Part shown: in pieces, positions 11,367-19,205 of the stretch
Numbering within the stretch: the stretch's first letter is position 1
How the letters are laid out: every line of letters begins with the position of its first letter
NCBI RefSeq assembly: GCF_003493605.1
Contig: NZ_QQKA01000001.1
Coordinates: forward strand, 62,001 to 126,000
Source: Haemophilus haemolyticus
GTDB lineage: Bacteria; Pseudomonadota; Gammaproteobacteria; Enterobacterales; Pasteurellaceae
Length of the DNA stretch: 64,000 nt
Direction: 5' to 3'
The notes under the pieces: model-generated
The model's database searches: none
Seen by the model: the letters and a program-made list of their open reading frames with translations, nothing else
What the model was told of the DNA's origin: nothing
Program-made: the position numbers and the translations under genes

Positions 11367-11849
11367 GTTATTTTTATTCTGGGAGTAATTTATCCAAAAA
11401 ATCAACCAGATTTTACGTAGCGTAATCACATAGATTTAGTTTATTTCACTTTACATTTCCTTTACATTTAAATTCATCCGTTCAATAACTCTATAAAATG
11501 ACGCGTTACAACGTGTTATCCAGCCTTGTTTTGTCTTGTTTTGCTAGTATCCGTGACTTGTGCATAACTGTGTGATTTATTTGATCCGTAGTTTTTGCTA
11601 ACCCGATAACTAATTTCGCATAATGTATATTATGTTAAATATAGCAAGTGTAAAAGTAACTTTTGTGATGTGGTCAAAAAGGGATACTCTGCTTCTTCTC
11701 TATTCAAAAGTTAAAGCAATAATATTTAACTCTGGATTTGGATTGCGATATGTGAAATCTCAATAAATTGATAGAAGATTTGCTTGTAGATTTAACATCT
11801 TTAGTTTTAATTGTGACATTGTAATTATTTTATATGCCTAGATTACTCA
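11367..11849. other. Gene-free terminus region around dif
   Basis: No convincing reading frame exists on either strand between the sbcB terminator and the ferritin promoter region. The only strong signal is the dif site at 11613-11640. The sequence is AT-rich with scattered stops and no recognisable pseudogene remnant. Confidence 0.6.
11613..11640 (+). other. dif: dif chromosome dimer resolution site (XerCD target)
   Basis: The site has an 11-bp left arm ATTTCGCATAA, a 6-bp centre TGTATA and an 11-bp right arm TTATGTTAAAT. The centre and right (XerD) arm are identical to E. coli dif, and the left (XerC) arm differs at three outer positions, giving 25 of 28 matches. XerC/XerD recombine here at division to resolve chromosome dimers, activated by FtsK. 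Location in a gene-free gap next to mukFEB and sbcB, with genes on the far right running toward it, fits the replication terminus. Confidence 0.92.
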
Positions 11850-11863
11850 AATGAGAATAATTA
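11850..11863 (+). promoter_or_regulatory. Weak Fur-box-like sequence upstream of the ferritin genes
   Basis: AATGAGAATAATTA matches the core AATGATAATCATTA of the Fur consensus at 12 of 14 positions. Matches outside the core are poor. It lies about 145 bp before the first ferritin gene. Confidence 0.3.
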
Positions 11864-11920
11864 CTTTTAATTTTTCTTTTTAAAATTAATTGGTTATATG
11901 AGTTTTATTTTAATAAAAAA

Positions 11921-11961
11921 CTTGCAATTCTCATTTGTGAGCTTAAAATGAGAACCGCAAG
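11921..11961. promoter_or_regulatory. 16-bp imperfect palindrome in the ferritin leader
   Basis: CTTGCAATTCTCATTT (11921-11936) and AAATGAGAACCGCAAG (11946-11961) are inverted copies with two mismatches around a 9-base spacer. They end 45 bp before the ferritin ATG. This could be an operator or a 5'-UTR hairpin; no known consensus is matched fully. Confidence 0.5.
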
Positions 11962-12006
11962 TCAAGTTTTATTGCACTTTATCAATCAAATGGAAAGGAA
12001 TTAGTT

Positions 12007-12492
12007 ATGCTTAATCAAATCATCACAAACAAGCTAAATGACCAAATAAATTTAGAGTTCTACTCTTCTAATGTATATTTACAAATGAGTGCATGGTGCT
12101 CAATTCATGGCTATGAAGGTGCAGCAGCATTTTTACTTCGTCATGCAGATGAAGAATTAGAACATATGCAAAAATTATTCAATTATGTAAGTGAAACTAG
12201 CGGCATGCCGCTTCTAGGAAAAATCGATGCACCTAAGCACGATTATTCTTCATTAAGAGAAGTATTTGAAACAACTTTAGAACATGAAAAATTGGTAACG
12301 TCCAAAATCAATAAATTAGTTGAAGTTACTTTTGAAAATAAAGACTACTCTACTTTTAACTTCTTACAATGGTACGTAGCAGAACAGCACGAAGAAGAAA
12401 AATTATTTAGTGGCATTATTGATAGATTTAACCTTGTTGGCGAAGACGGTAAAGCGTTGTTCTTTATTGATCGTGAGTTAGCAACTTTATAA
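12007..12492 (+). CDS. ftnA: Non-heme ferritin, first subunit
   Basis: This is a cytoplasmic iron-storage ferritin of the FtnA type (161 aa). The ferroxidase-centre residues are in register with E. coli FtnA: E17, E50, H53, E94, Q127 and E130, with E49, E126 and E129 for the third iron site. The subunit is a four-helix bundle assembling into 24-mers. GGAAAGGAA precedes the ATG. A second ferritin gene follows after 17 bp, so the two probably form mixed shells. Iron-linked control is likely but only weak Fur-like motifs are visible upstream. Confidence 0.95.
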   Translation: MLNQIITNKLNDQINLEFYSSNVYLQMSAWCSIHGYEGAAAFLLRHADEELEHMQKLFNYVSETSGMPLLGKIDAPKHDYSSLREVFETTLEHEKLVTSKINKLVEVTFENKDYSTFNFLQWYVAEQHEEEKLFSGIIDRFNLVGEDGKALFFIDRELATL

Positions 12493-12509
12493 TAGATAGG
12501 AGAAATAAA

Positions 12510-13007
12510 ATGTTATCAGCAAATGTAGTAAAACTATTAAACGACCAAATGAACTTGGAATTTTATTCTTCTAATTTATATCTACAAATGAGTGCTTGGT
12601 GCGAGCAAAAAGGTTTTGAAGGTGCTGCAAAATTTTTATCAGCTCATGCTGCTGAAGAAATGCAACACATGCGTAAATTATTCACTTATTTAAATGAGAC
12701 AGGCTCAGTTGCTCTAATTTCTGCAATTGAAGCTCCATCACACGAATATAAGTCATTAAAAGAAGTGATTGAAATTACTTATGAACATGAGAAATTGATT
12801 ACCAGTAAAATCAATGAATTAGTAGGTAAAACTTTTGAAGAAAAAGACTACTCTGCATTTAATTTCCTACAATGGTATGTAGCAGAACAACATGAAGAAG
12901 AAAAATTATTCAGTGGTATCTTGGATAAATTGAATCTTCTTGGCGAAGATGGTAAAGGTTTATTCTTAGTTGATAAAGATTTAGGTAATCTTGCTACTGA
13001 AGCTTAG
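12510..13007 (+). CDS. Non-heme ferritin, second subunit
   Basis: This 165-aa paralogue of the preceding gene has E17, E50, H53, E94, Q127 and E130 all conserved. It therefore keeps a complete ferroxidase centre. The 121-132 segment ([12 protein letters not shown]) is identical in both copies, which indicates a tandem duplication with retained function. AGGAG precedes the ATG. It shares the operon with ftnA and ends at a strong hairpin terminator. Confidence 0.95.
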   Translation: MLSANVVKLLNDQMNLEFYSSNLYLQMSAWCEQKGFEGAAKFLSAHAAEEMQHMRKLFTYLNETGSVALISAIEAPSHEYKSLKEVIEITYEHEKLITSKINELVGKTFEEKDYSAFNFLQWYVAEQHEEEKLFSGILDKLNLLGEDGKGLFLVDKDLGNLATEA

Positions 13008-13030
13008 TCTAAGAGTATAAAATATTTATG

Positions 13031-13060
13031 AGCCTAGTATTACACTAGGCTTATTTTTTA
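13031..13060 (+). terminator. Terminator after the ferritin operon
   Basis: Stem AGCCTAGT/ACTAGGCT (13031-13038 with 13044-13051) followed by a T-rich run. Confidence 0.85.
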
Positions 13061-13061
13061 T

Positions 13062-13101
13062 ACGTCAAATTTACGTCAAAGTCATCATTTGATACGTCAA
13101 A
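13062..13101. repeat. Three ACGTCAAA direct repeats near tRNA-Leu
   Basis: ACGTCAAA occurs at 13062-13069, 13073-13080 and 13094-13101, between the ferritin terminator and the 3' side of tRNA-Leu. No reading frame covers them. Such short repeats next to a tRNA 3' end can be integrase arm sites or the edge of a lost element; this is a guess from position. Confidence 0.4.
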
Positions 13102-13145
13102 TGTCATTGCGGAAAATGACGAAATTAGCGAAAAAGCACAAATAA

Positions 13146-13187
13146 AAAAGCCGTAAATCATTGATTCTCCTCGTGATTTACGACTTT
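13146..13187 (-). terminator. Terminator of the tRNA-Leu gene
   Basis: On the minus strand GTCGTAAATCA pairs with TGATTTACGGC (one mismatch), followed by a T-run (complement of the AAAAAA at about 13144-13149). It lies just downstream of the tRNA. Confidence 0.75.
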
Positions 13188-13195
13188 ACTTAAGT

Positions 13196-13281
13196 TGGTG
13201 CCTAGGGTCGGACTCGAACCGACACGTTTATTCAACGGCGGATTTTGAATCCGCTGCGTCTACCAATTTCGCCACCCAGGC
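13196..13281 (-). tRNA. tRNA-Leu (anticodon CAA)
   Basis: An 86-nt class II tRNA with encoded CCA. The acceptor stem is GCCTGGG/CCTAGGC, the anticodon stem GCGGA/TCCGC, and the loop TTCAAAA gives anticodon CAA (reads UUG). A long variable arm and the TTCGAGT T-loop are present. It is alone on the minus strand between ferritin and fnr. Leucine tRNAs are common integration targets. Confidence 0.95.
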
Positions 13282-13381
13282 TTAATGGTGTTGAATTATA
13301 CGTATATATAAATATGTGACAAGTAAAATTTTTTAGAAATAATCCATTTGTTTTAAAAATGAGCAAGGATTTTCTGGTTTT

Positions 13382-13474
13382 TTAAAAATATCGCCAAATA
13401 AATGCAATAACTAAAATACATAACATGATTAGAATCTGAATCAGCCGTTTTTTTGTTAATTTTTCTGCTGCCAT
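13382..13474 (-). CDS. Small membrane protein candidate (30 aa)
   Basis: The frame reads MAAEKLTKKRLIQILIMLCI... and ends ...FIWRYF. A basic N-terminus precedes one hydrophobic segment of about 16 residues, as in small single-pass inner-membrane proteins. AAGAAGAG lies about 10 bases before the ATG. It is divergent from fnr. No homologue is recognised. The charge-then-hydrophobic pattern and ribosome site support it, but random occurrence cannot be excluded. Confidence 0.45.
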   Translation of the reverse strand: MAAEKLTKKRLIQILIMLCILVIAFIWRYF

Positions 13475-13517
13475 AATGCTTTACTCTTCTTAAAATGACT
13501 ATTTAGTGGTATAATTA

Positions 13518-13531
13518 TTGAGTTAGATCAA
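13518..13531 (+). promoter_or_regulatory. FNR box in the fnr promoter
   Basis: TTGAG-TTAG-ATCAA matches the FNR consensus TTGAT-N4-ATCAA at nine of ten positions. It lies just downstream of a TATAAT -10 (13510-13515) and 36-49 bp before the fnr ATG. That position favours repression, so negative autoregulation is the likely role. Confidence 0.6.
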
Positions 13532-13566
13532 TTTTACACTAATTTTTCGAAATATTTGAGGCTTAC

Positions 13567-14340
13567 ATGAAAAATTTCGTTGCAGAAACCAAGGCAGGAC
13601 GCCGGGTTCAATCGGGAGGTTGTGCTATTCATTGCCAGGATTGCAGTATTAGTCAACTTTGTATTCCTTTTACGCTGAACGAACATGAATTAGATCAGCT
13701 TGATAATATTATCGAACGAAAGAAACCTATCCAAAAATCACAGGTTCTTTTTAAAGCAGGTGATTCCCTCAATTCAATTTATGCAATTCGCTCTGGTACA
13801 ATTAAAAGCTACACTATTAGTGAATCTGGCGAAGAACAAATCACTTCATTCCATTTACCTGGTGATTTAGTTGGCTTTGATGCAATTACTCAAATGCAAC
13901 ACCCTAGTTTTGCACAGGCTTTAGAAACCGCAATGGTATGTGAAATTCCTTATGATATTTTGGATGATTTAGCTGGTAAAATGCCAAAATTGCGCCAACA
14001 AATTTTGCGCTTAATGAGTAATGAAATTAAAAGTGATCAAGAAATGATTTTGTTACTGTCTAAAATGAATGCTGAAGAACGTTTGGCTGCTTTTATTCAT
14101 AATCTTTCTAAACGATACTCTGCTCGTGGTTTTTCAGCTAAAGAATTCCGTTTAACGATGACGCGTGGCGATATCGGCAACTATCTAGGGTTAACAGTTG
14201 AAACTATCAGTCGATTATTGGGACGCTTTCAAAAACTAGGTGTTCTTACAGTGCAAGGAAAATATATTACAATTAATGATCTCAATGCTTTAATTGAATT
14301 AACTGGCACGAATAAAACCAAAATAACATTAGTTGAATAA
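13567..14340 (+). CDS. fnr: Oxygen-sensing global regulator FNR
   Basis: FNR is a CRP-family activator that binds DNA as a dimer when its [4Fe-4S] cluster is intact under anaerobiosis. The 257-aa protein has the N-terminal cysteines C19, C23, C26 and C32 in [16 protein letters not shown]. With C125 (TAMVCEIP), they match the E. coli set, where C20, C23, C29 and C122 are the ligands. The cAMP-binding-like barrel is followed by the recognition helix [15 protein letters not shown] half-palindrome pair sits in its own promoter, and a strong hairpin terminator follows. Confidence 0.96.
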   Translation: MKNFVAETKAGRRVQSGGCAIHCQDCSISQLCIPFTLNEHELDQLDNIIERKKPIQKSQVLFKAGDSLNSIYAIRSGTIKSYTISESGEEQITSFHLPGDLVGFDAITQMQHPSFAQALETAMVCEIPYDILDDLAGKMPKLRQQILRLMSNEIKSDQEMILLLSKMNAEERLAAFIHNLSKRYSARGFSAKEFRLTMTRGDIGNYLGLTVETISRLLGRFQKLGVLTVQGKYITINDLNALIELTGTNKTKITLVE

Positions 14341-14345
14341 TTTTT

Positions 14346-14370
14346 AAGGCGTGAATTTCACGCCTTTTTT
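14346..14370 (+). terminator. Terminator after fnr
   Basis: AAGGCGTGAA/TTCACGCCTT inverted repeat followed by T6. Confidence 0.85.
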
Positions 14371-14473
14371 GTATTCATTAAAAATAAATTTTGCACTAGA
14401 TCACCTTTTTGAAAATCGAACCTTGCCATTCAAAAGATTCTTTCTTATTCTATGGTGAATTTTGGAGGTTGTT

Positions 14474-15403
14474 ATGAAATTTAAAAATATCCTGGTTGTT
14501 CTCAATCCTGAAAATGAAAAACAATATGCTCTTGCGCGTGCCGTGCGTTTGGTAAAAGAACAAAAAAATGAAACTAAGGTAAAAATCACCGCACTTTTAT
14601 CTGTATATGACTTATCTTATGAAATGTCGGCTTTACTTTCTTCTGAAGAACGTTCAGAAATGCATCAACAAGTAATCGAAAAACACCGACATGCGGTTCA
14701 ATATTACTTAGATAAATATGCAGATCCTGAAATTGAATTGCAATCTCACATTGTTTGGAATAGCAACGAAGCTGAGGCGATTAAAGAAGAAGTCGAAGGC
14801 AACAATTATGATCTTGTGGTGAAATATACTAAAGATGAAGAAAGTTTTACCTCACTTATTTTCACACCAGTGGATTGGCAGCTTCTTCGTAAATGCCCTG
14901 TTCCTGTTTTGATGGTTCGCGATGGCGATTGGAAACATCAACGCCGTATTCTTGTTGCGGTAAATGTTTCTGGTGAGCAAGACTATCAAGATGAATTTAA
15001 TCAAGAATTAGTGGAAACAGGCATGTCACTCGCTGAAAATCTAAATCGTGGTAATGTTCACTTGGTTGCAGCCTACCCTTCTGCTCCAATCAATATGGCG
15101 ATTGATTTACCAGAATTTAATACTTCAGGCTATGAAAACGGTATTCGTGGCCAACATCTCATTAATATGAAAGCATTACGTCAAAAATTTGGTATTAGTG
15201 AAGACCATACTCATGTTCGAGAAGGTTTTCCAGAAGAAGTGATTCCTGAAGTCGCAAAAGAAATTGAAGCTGAGTTAGTGATTTTAGGTACAGTTGGCCG
15301 TACAGGTTTGTCTGCTGCATTATTGGGCAATACTGCGGAACATGTGATTAGTAAATTAAGTTGTAATTTATTAGGTATTAAGCCATCTAAAAAAGACGAT
15401 TAA
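14474..15403 (+). CDS. uspE: Universal stress protein UspE (tandem Usp domains)
   Basis: This 309-aa protein has two Usp domains (about 1-150 and 155-305), like E. coli UspE. The second ends in the nucleotide-binding-type motif VILGTVGRTGLSAALLGNTAE. I choose ATG 14474 (MKFKNILVV) because GGAGG lies 5 bases upstream; an in-frame TTG at 14462 overlaps that ribosome site. In enterobacteria uspE also follows fnr, and it responds to stress and growth arrest. The biochemical role is not settled. Confidence 0.9.
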   Translation: MKFKNILVVLNPENEKQYALARAVRLVKEQKNETKVKITALLSVYDLSYEMSALLSSEERSEMHQQVIEKHRHAVQYYLDKYADPEIELQSHIVWNSNEAEAIKEEVEGNNYDLVVKYTKDEESFTSLIFTPVDWQLLRKCPVPVLMVRDGDWKHQRRILVAVNVSGEQDYQDEFNQELVETGMSLAENLNRGNVHLVAAYPSAPINMAIDLPEFNTSGYENGIRGQHLINMKALRQKFGISEDHTHVREGFPEEVIPEVAKEIEAELVILGTVGRTGLSAALLGNTAEHVISKLSCNLLGIKPSKKDD

Positions 15404-15423
15404 TAACAGACATCTACATTTAG

Positions 15424-15460
15424 AAATTCCCTAAGTACTAAGTATTTAGGGAATTTTTTA
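15424..15460 (+). terminator. Terminator after uspE
   Basis: AAATTCCCTAA/TTAGGGAATTT stem with an 11-base loop, then a T-run. Confidence 0.85.
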
Positions 15461-15478
15461 TACGTTATACAAATGTTT

Positions 15479-15494
15479 TGTGATCTTGATCACA
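15479..15494 (+). promoter_or_regulatory. CRP-binding site
   Basis: TGTGATCTTGATCACA is an exact TGTGA-N6-TCACA CRP consensus. It lies about 110 bp upstream of the DUF4198 gene start and 20 bp from a Fur-like palindrome. Confidence 0.75.
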
Positions 15495-15512
15495 AATTTG
15501 AAATTTTCTCTA

Positions 15513-15541
15513 AACTATCATTTAAATGATAGTTATTTTCA
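15513..15541 (+). promoter_or_regulatory. Overlapping palindromes resembling Fur boxes
   Basis: A perfect 22-bp palindrome spans 15513-15534 (ACTATCA, TTTAAA, TGATAGT core). Overlapping it, TGATAGT-T-ATTTTCA (15527-15541) matches the Fur 7-1-7 consensus TGATAAT-N-ATTATCA at 12 of 14 positions. The pair would suit cooperative binding of an iron-type repressor over the promoter of the next gene. Confidence 0.55.
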
Positions 15542-15599
15542 TTTAATATTTGCGTTCATTTTATAAATGCTCACCTCTATTTTTTTATTAAGGAAAGGT

Positions 15600-16436
15600 A
15601 TGAAAAAAACATTAATTGCAAGTTTATTGGTTTTAGCTGGTGCAGCGCAAGCTCATGAAGTTTGGGTTCAAGCGCCTGCAAAATTGGCATCTGGTTCTGT
15701 ATTAAAAGCAGAATTAGCTTATGGGGACTACCCTTACGTAGAAAAAATTCCTGAAGCACGTTTAAAAATTTTTGCGCCAATGGAAATTATTCGTCAAGAT
15801 GGTGAAAAACAAACCTTAGTTCAAAAAGGTGAAAACTATCAATATCAATCAGAGAAAGCATTGTCTGATGGCTCTTATTGGGTGACGGCGACTTACAAAC
15901 CAACTTTTTGGTCACAAAATGCTGAAGGTTGGAAAATGGACAATTTGAAAGGATTAGAAAATCCAACTTATTGCGAACAAACTCAAATGTTTGGTAAAAG
16001 TCTTGTTACAGTTGGTAAAAAACCATTAAATGCAGAAATGGCAATGACAAGAGTTGGTTTACCACTTGAAATTGTTCCTTTGCGTGATCCAAGCAAAGTG
16101 AAATTAGGCGAACCGTTCCCTGTTCAAATTTTCTATCAAGATCAGCCATTAGCAGGCGAAACTGTAATTGCAACCGCTGATACTATTGTCGTGAAAGATC
16201 TTGAAGCAAGTACAAGCCATCGTGAACCACAAGGTTTTTCAGGTAAAACAGATAGTCAAGGGCGTGTGAATATCATTCCATTAATTGATGGTATTTGGAA
16301 AATTAAAGTTATTCATAAAACACCATTTGCAGATCAACAAATTTGTCAGCAATCTGCAAGCTATAGCACATTAATTTTACCGGTTGGTAAAGGATTGGCT
16401 AAACTTCCTCCAAAACCAGAACACCATCATCATTAA
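15600..16436 (+). CDS. Secreted DUF4198 (NikK-like) protein
   Basis: This 278-aa periplasmic protein has a signal peptide ([18 protein letters not shown], predicted cut before HEVWVQAP). DUF4198 proteins are exported domains often tied to metal (nickel/cobalt) uptake; some are called NikK. The mature protein starts with a His and ends in four His residues, consistent with metal binding. The carboxyl half ([22 protein letters not shown]...[26 protein letters not shown]) has the family's beta-sandwich pattern. ATG 15600 is preceded by AGGAAAGG. Upstream CRP and Fur-like sites suggest control by carbon state and iron. No transporter gene is adjacent. Confidence 0.8.
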   Translation: MKKTLIASLLVLAGAAQAHEVWVQAPAKLASGSVLKAELAYGDYPYVEKIPEARLKIFAPMEIIRQDGEKQTLVQKGENYQYQSEKALSDGSYWVTATYKPTFWSQNAEGWKMDNLKGLENPTYCEQTQMFGKSLVTVGKKPLNAEMAMTRVGLPLEIVPLRDPSKVKLGEPFPVQIFYQDQPLAGETVIATADTIVVKDLEASTSHREPQGFSGKTDSQGRVNIIPLIDGIWKIKVIHKTPFADQQICQQSASYSTLILPVGKGLAKLPPKPEHHHH

Positions 16437-16441
16437 TTTTG

Positions 16442-16470
16442 AAAGTGCGGTGGAATTTCACCGCACTTTT
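16442..16470. terminator. Paired uptake-signal terminator
   Basis: AAAGTGCGGTG and CACCGCACTTTT form an inverted pair of uptake signal sequences followed by T4. It sits between the DUF4198 gene and the convergent purN. Confidence 0.85.
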
Positions 16471-16520
16471 ACATCCCAATTCAATAAAAAAATACAAAAA
16501 TAGTCTATCTAAATTCTAAG

Positions 16521-17159
16521 TTATTCATTTGCATATCCAGATTTTGGCAGAGCTTTCCCATCTAAATATGCCAAATTATCTTTAAGTCTTAGCCGCCCTT
16601 CGGTAAACCATTTAATCACAAGCGGATAAATTTGGTATTCTTGCTCACGGGTTCTAGCTTCCACTTCTTCGATGCTATCTTCAGGGAAGATTGGCACTTT
16701 TGCTTGTAAGACAATCGCACCACCATCCACTTCTTCATTGACAAAATGAACGGTTGTGCCGTGTTCATTGTCGCCTGCTTCAATCGCACGTTGGTAGGTG
16801 TTTAAGCCTGCGTATTTAGGAAGAAGAGAAGGATGGATATTTAAAATTTTCCCTGTAAAACGTTGGGTAAATTTTGGGGTAAGAATTTTCATATAACCAG
16901 CAAGGACGATCAAATCTACGGCTAGGCTTTGCAAATAATCGCCAATTGCGTCGTCCATTTCAAGGTTATTGGAAAAATTTTTGCGAAGAAAGACCGCTTG
17001 CGGAATCTGTGCTTGTTTGGCTCGAACTAAGCCGTAAGCATCAGCTTTGTTACTTACCACACAAGCAATTTTGGCGGGAATATCGCCTGAATGGCAGGCA
17101 TCAATAATAGTTTGTAAATTCGTTCCTTGACCAGAAATAAGGACGGCAATTTTTTTCAT
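16521..17159 (-). CDS. purN: Phosphoribosylglycinamide formyltransferase
   Basis: PurN transfers a formyl group from 10-formyl-THF to GAR in purine synthesis. At 212 aa it matches the E. coli enzyme length. The catalytic residues N107, H109 and D145 are in ILNIHPSLLPKYAG and VHFVNEEVDGG. The phosphate-binding GQGTN loop is at residues 10-14. It lies 54 bp downstream of purM on the same strand, so purMN is an operon under the PurR box before purM. Confidence 0.96.
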   Translation of the reverse strand: MKKIAVLISGQGTNLQTIIDACHSGDIPAKIACVVSNKADAYGLVRAKQAQIPQAVFLRKNFSNNLEMDDAIGDYLQSLAVDLIVLAGYMKILTPKFTQRFTGKILNIHPSLLPKYAGLNTYQRAIEAGDNEHGTTVHFVNEEVDGGAIVLQAKVPIFPEDSIEEVEARTREQEYQIYPLVIKWFTEGRLRLKDNLAYLDGKALPKSGYANE

Positions 17160-17213
17160 TTTCTTCCTTATAGAAATCAGCCCAAAAGGGCTGAATTTAA
17201 ATTTAAGATTTTA

Positions 17214-18248
17214 TTATTGAATCTCAACTTGTGCTTCGCCTTCGCCAAGATGTTCAATTTTGCCGATAACCCACGCTTTTTCGCCTGCTTGTTCAAGTAA
17301 TGCAAGAGCCGTTTCAACCTCTTTTTCTGGTAATGCAATCACCATACCTACACCACAGTTAAAGGTGCGATACATTTCATAACGGCTGATATTGCCTTTT
17401 TCTTGTAACCAATTGAAAATCGCAGGCCATTGCCAGCTTGATTCATCAATCACCGCTTTTGTGTTTTCAGGTAATACACGCGGGATATTTTCCCAGAAGC
17501 CACCACCTGTTAAGTGAGCAATGGCGTGAACTTCAGTCTGTTTGATAAGTTGTAAAATAGACTTCACATAGATTTTGGTGGGTGCTAAAAGATGCTCGCT
17601 AAGCGGTTTGCCTTCTAATAAATCCGCTGGATTTGCACCGCTCACTTCAAGTACTTTGCGAATTAATGAATAGCCGTTTGAGTGTGCACCGCTTGAACCA
17701 AGAGCAATAAGCGTGTCGCCCGTTTTCACTGCCGTGCCGTCAATGATTTCTGATTTTTCTACCACGCCTACGCAGAAACCCGCCAAATCATAGTCGCCTT
17801 CGTGGTACATTCCGGGCATTTCAGCAGTTTCGCCACCGACTAACGCACAGCCAGACATTTCACAACCATCTGCAATACCTTTGATCACGCTTGCTGCCAC
17901 ATCAACGTCTAATTTCCCTGTAGCATAGTAATCTAAGAAGAAAAGCGGTTCTGCCCCTTGTACTATTAAATCGTTCACACACATTGCGACTAAATCCTGA
18001 CCAATGGTATCGTGTTTTTTCAAGTCAATCGCAAGACGTAATTTTGTGCCTACACCATCTGTGCCTGATACTAAAATCGGCTCTTTATATTTGGTTGGTA
18101 AAGCACATAATGCACCGAAACCACCTAATCCACCCATGACTTCAGAGCGGCGAGTACGTTTTACATCGCCTTTGATACGTTCGACTAATTCATTCCCAGC
18201 GTGAATATCTACGCCAGCATCTTTGTAGCTAAGTTGTGTGTTGCTCAC
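17214..18248 (-). CDS. purM: Phosphoribosylformylglycinamidine cyclo-ligase (AIR synthetase)
   Basis: PurM closes the imidazole ring using ATP. With the GTG start at 18248 the protein is 344 aa beginning (M)[14 protein letters not shown], which aligns with E. coli PurM. GAGG lies 8 bases before this GTG. An in-frame TTG at 18260 overlaps the ribosome site and is rejected. The conserved [20 protein letters not shown] and [11 protein letters not shown] segments are present. A PurR operator lies about 50 bp upstream. Confidence 0.95.
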   Translation of the reverse strand: MSNTQLSYKDAGVDIHAGNELVERIKGDVKRTRRSEVMGGLGGFGALCALPTKYKEPILVSGTDGVGTKLRLAIDLKKHDTIGQDLVAMCVNDLIVQGAEPLFFLDYYATGKLDVDVAASVIKGIADGCEMSGCALVGGETAEMPGMYHEGDYDLAGFCVGVVEKSEIIDGTAVKTGDTLIALGSSGAHSNGYSLIRKVLEVSGANPADLLEGKPLSEHLLAPTKIYVKSILQLIKQTEVHAIAHLTGGGFWENIPRVLPENTKAVIDESSWQWPAIFNWLQEKGNISRYEMYRTFNCGVGMVIALPEKEVETALALLEQAGEKAWVIGKIEHLGEGEAQVEIQ

Positions 18249-18295
18249 GATTAACCTCAATCAGTTGAAATAAAAATCGGGCAGATTATACCATT

Positions 18296-18311
18296 AAGCA
18301 AACGTTTGCGG
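18296..18311. promoter_or_regulatory. PurR operator for purMN
   Basis: AAGCAAACGTTTGCGG contains the perfect 12-bp palindrome GCAAACGTTTGC, matching the PurR consensus ACGCAAACGTTTNCNT. It is 48-63 bp upstream of the purM GTG. Repression by purines is expected. Confidence 0.85.
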
Positions 18312-18376
18312 TATTGTTAAATTAATTCATTTGATGACATTTTTAAAATTAAAATGAAATTGCTTGCAATCAAAAT

Positions 18377-18406
18377 TTATTTGTACTACTTTAATAGTAC
18401 AAATAA
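18377..18406. promoter_or_regulatory. TrpR operator upstream of ydfG-trpBA
   Basis: Perfect 12-bp arms TTATTTGTACTA and TAGTACAAATAA flank a 6-bp centre. TGTACTA-N6-TAGTACA is the known TrpR operator pattern. It ends 21 bp before the ydfG ATG, so all three downstream genes would be repressed by tryptophan. Confidence 0.85.
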
Positions 18407-18427
18407 GCTCAGACTCTAGGAGAAAAA

Positions 18428-19186
18428 ATGAAAACTACTACTGCATTAGTTACAGGTGCAACCGCAGGCTTTGGCTTGGCAATTTGTAAAAAGTTAATTG
18501 AAGCAGGCTATAAAGTGATTGGCACGGGCAGACGTGCAGATCGATTAGTAGAAATTCATTCACAATTGGGCAATAATTTTCTACCGCTTGCCTTTGACAT
18601 TCGTGATGAACAAGCCACAATTAACGCTCTAAATACCCTTCCTGAAGGCTGGCAAGCGGTCGATTTATTAGTGAATAATGCAGGTTTAGCCTTGGGATTA
18701 GAGCCGGCACATAAAGCGGATTTACAAGATTGGTATCAGATGCTCGACACCAATATCAAAGGATTGGTTACTATCACTCGTCTTGTGTTGCCAAATATGG
18801 TGGCCCGTAATCACGGGCAGATTATCAATTTGAGTTCAATTGCAGGTACTTATCCTTATGCTGGCAGTAATGTATATGGTGGAACTAAAGCTTTTGTCAC
18901 ACAATTTAGCTTAAATTTACGAGCCGATCTGGCAGGCACAAAAATTCGAGTAAGCAATGTTGAACCCGGTTTATGTGGCGGTACGGAGTTCTCTAATGTG
19001 CGTTTTCACGGCGATGATGAAAGAGCGGCAAAAGTGTATGAAAACGTGCAATCAGTTCAGCCTGAAGATATTGCGAACATTGTATTATGGCTTCATCAAC
19101 AACCTGAACACGTGAACATTAATCGCATTGAAGTCATGCCAACCGCTCAATCTTTTGCGGGAATGAGCGTTGCAAAAGATAACTAA
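18428..19186 (+). CDS. ydfG: NADP-dependent 3-hydroxy acid dehydrogenase YdfG (SDR)
   Basis: This is a short-chain dehydrogenase (252 aa). The Rossmann motif TGATAGFG is at residues 9-16, NNAG at 83-86, and the catalytic S137, Y150 and K154 (Y-x3-K) are present. E. coli YdfG oxidises serine, L-allo-threonine and 3-hydroxy acids. CTAGGAG precedes the ATG. It is placed between a TrpR operator and trpB, which ties a serine-acting dehydrogenase to tryptophan synthesis; trpB consumes serine. That link is inference. Confidence 0.9.
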   Translation: MKTTTALVTGATAGFGLAICKKLIEAGYKVIGTGRRADRLVEIHSQLGNNFLPLAFDIRDEQATINALNTLPEGWQAVDLLVNNAGLALGLEPAHKADLQDWYQMLDTNIKGLVTITRLVLPNMVARNHGQIINLSSIAGTYPYAGSNVYGGTKAFVTQFSLNLRADLAGTKIRVSNVEPGLCGGTEFSNVRFHGDDERAAKVYENVQSVQPEDIANIVLWLHQQPEHVNINRIEVMPTAQSFAGMSVAKDN

Positions 19187-19205
19187 AAAAATAATAGGAA
19201 AAAAT

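Noticed and set aside
11367-11612. Remnant of a phosphate-uptake or prophage gene left of dif
   Set aside because: No frame longer than a few dozen codons and no recognisable motif was found in any frame.
13282-13566. A second tRNA or small RNA between tRNA-Leu and fnr
   Set aside because: No cloverleaf or strong terminator pairing was seen; only the 30-aa frame stands out.
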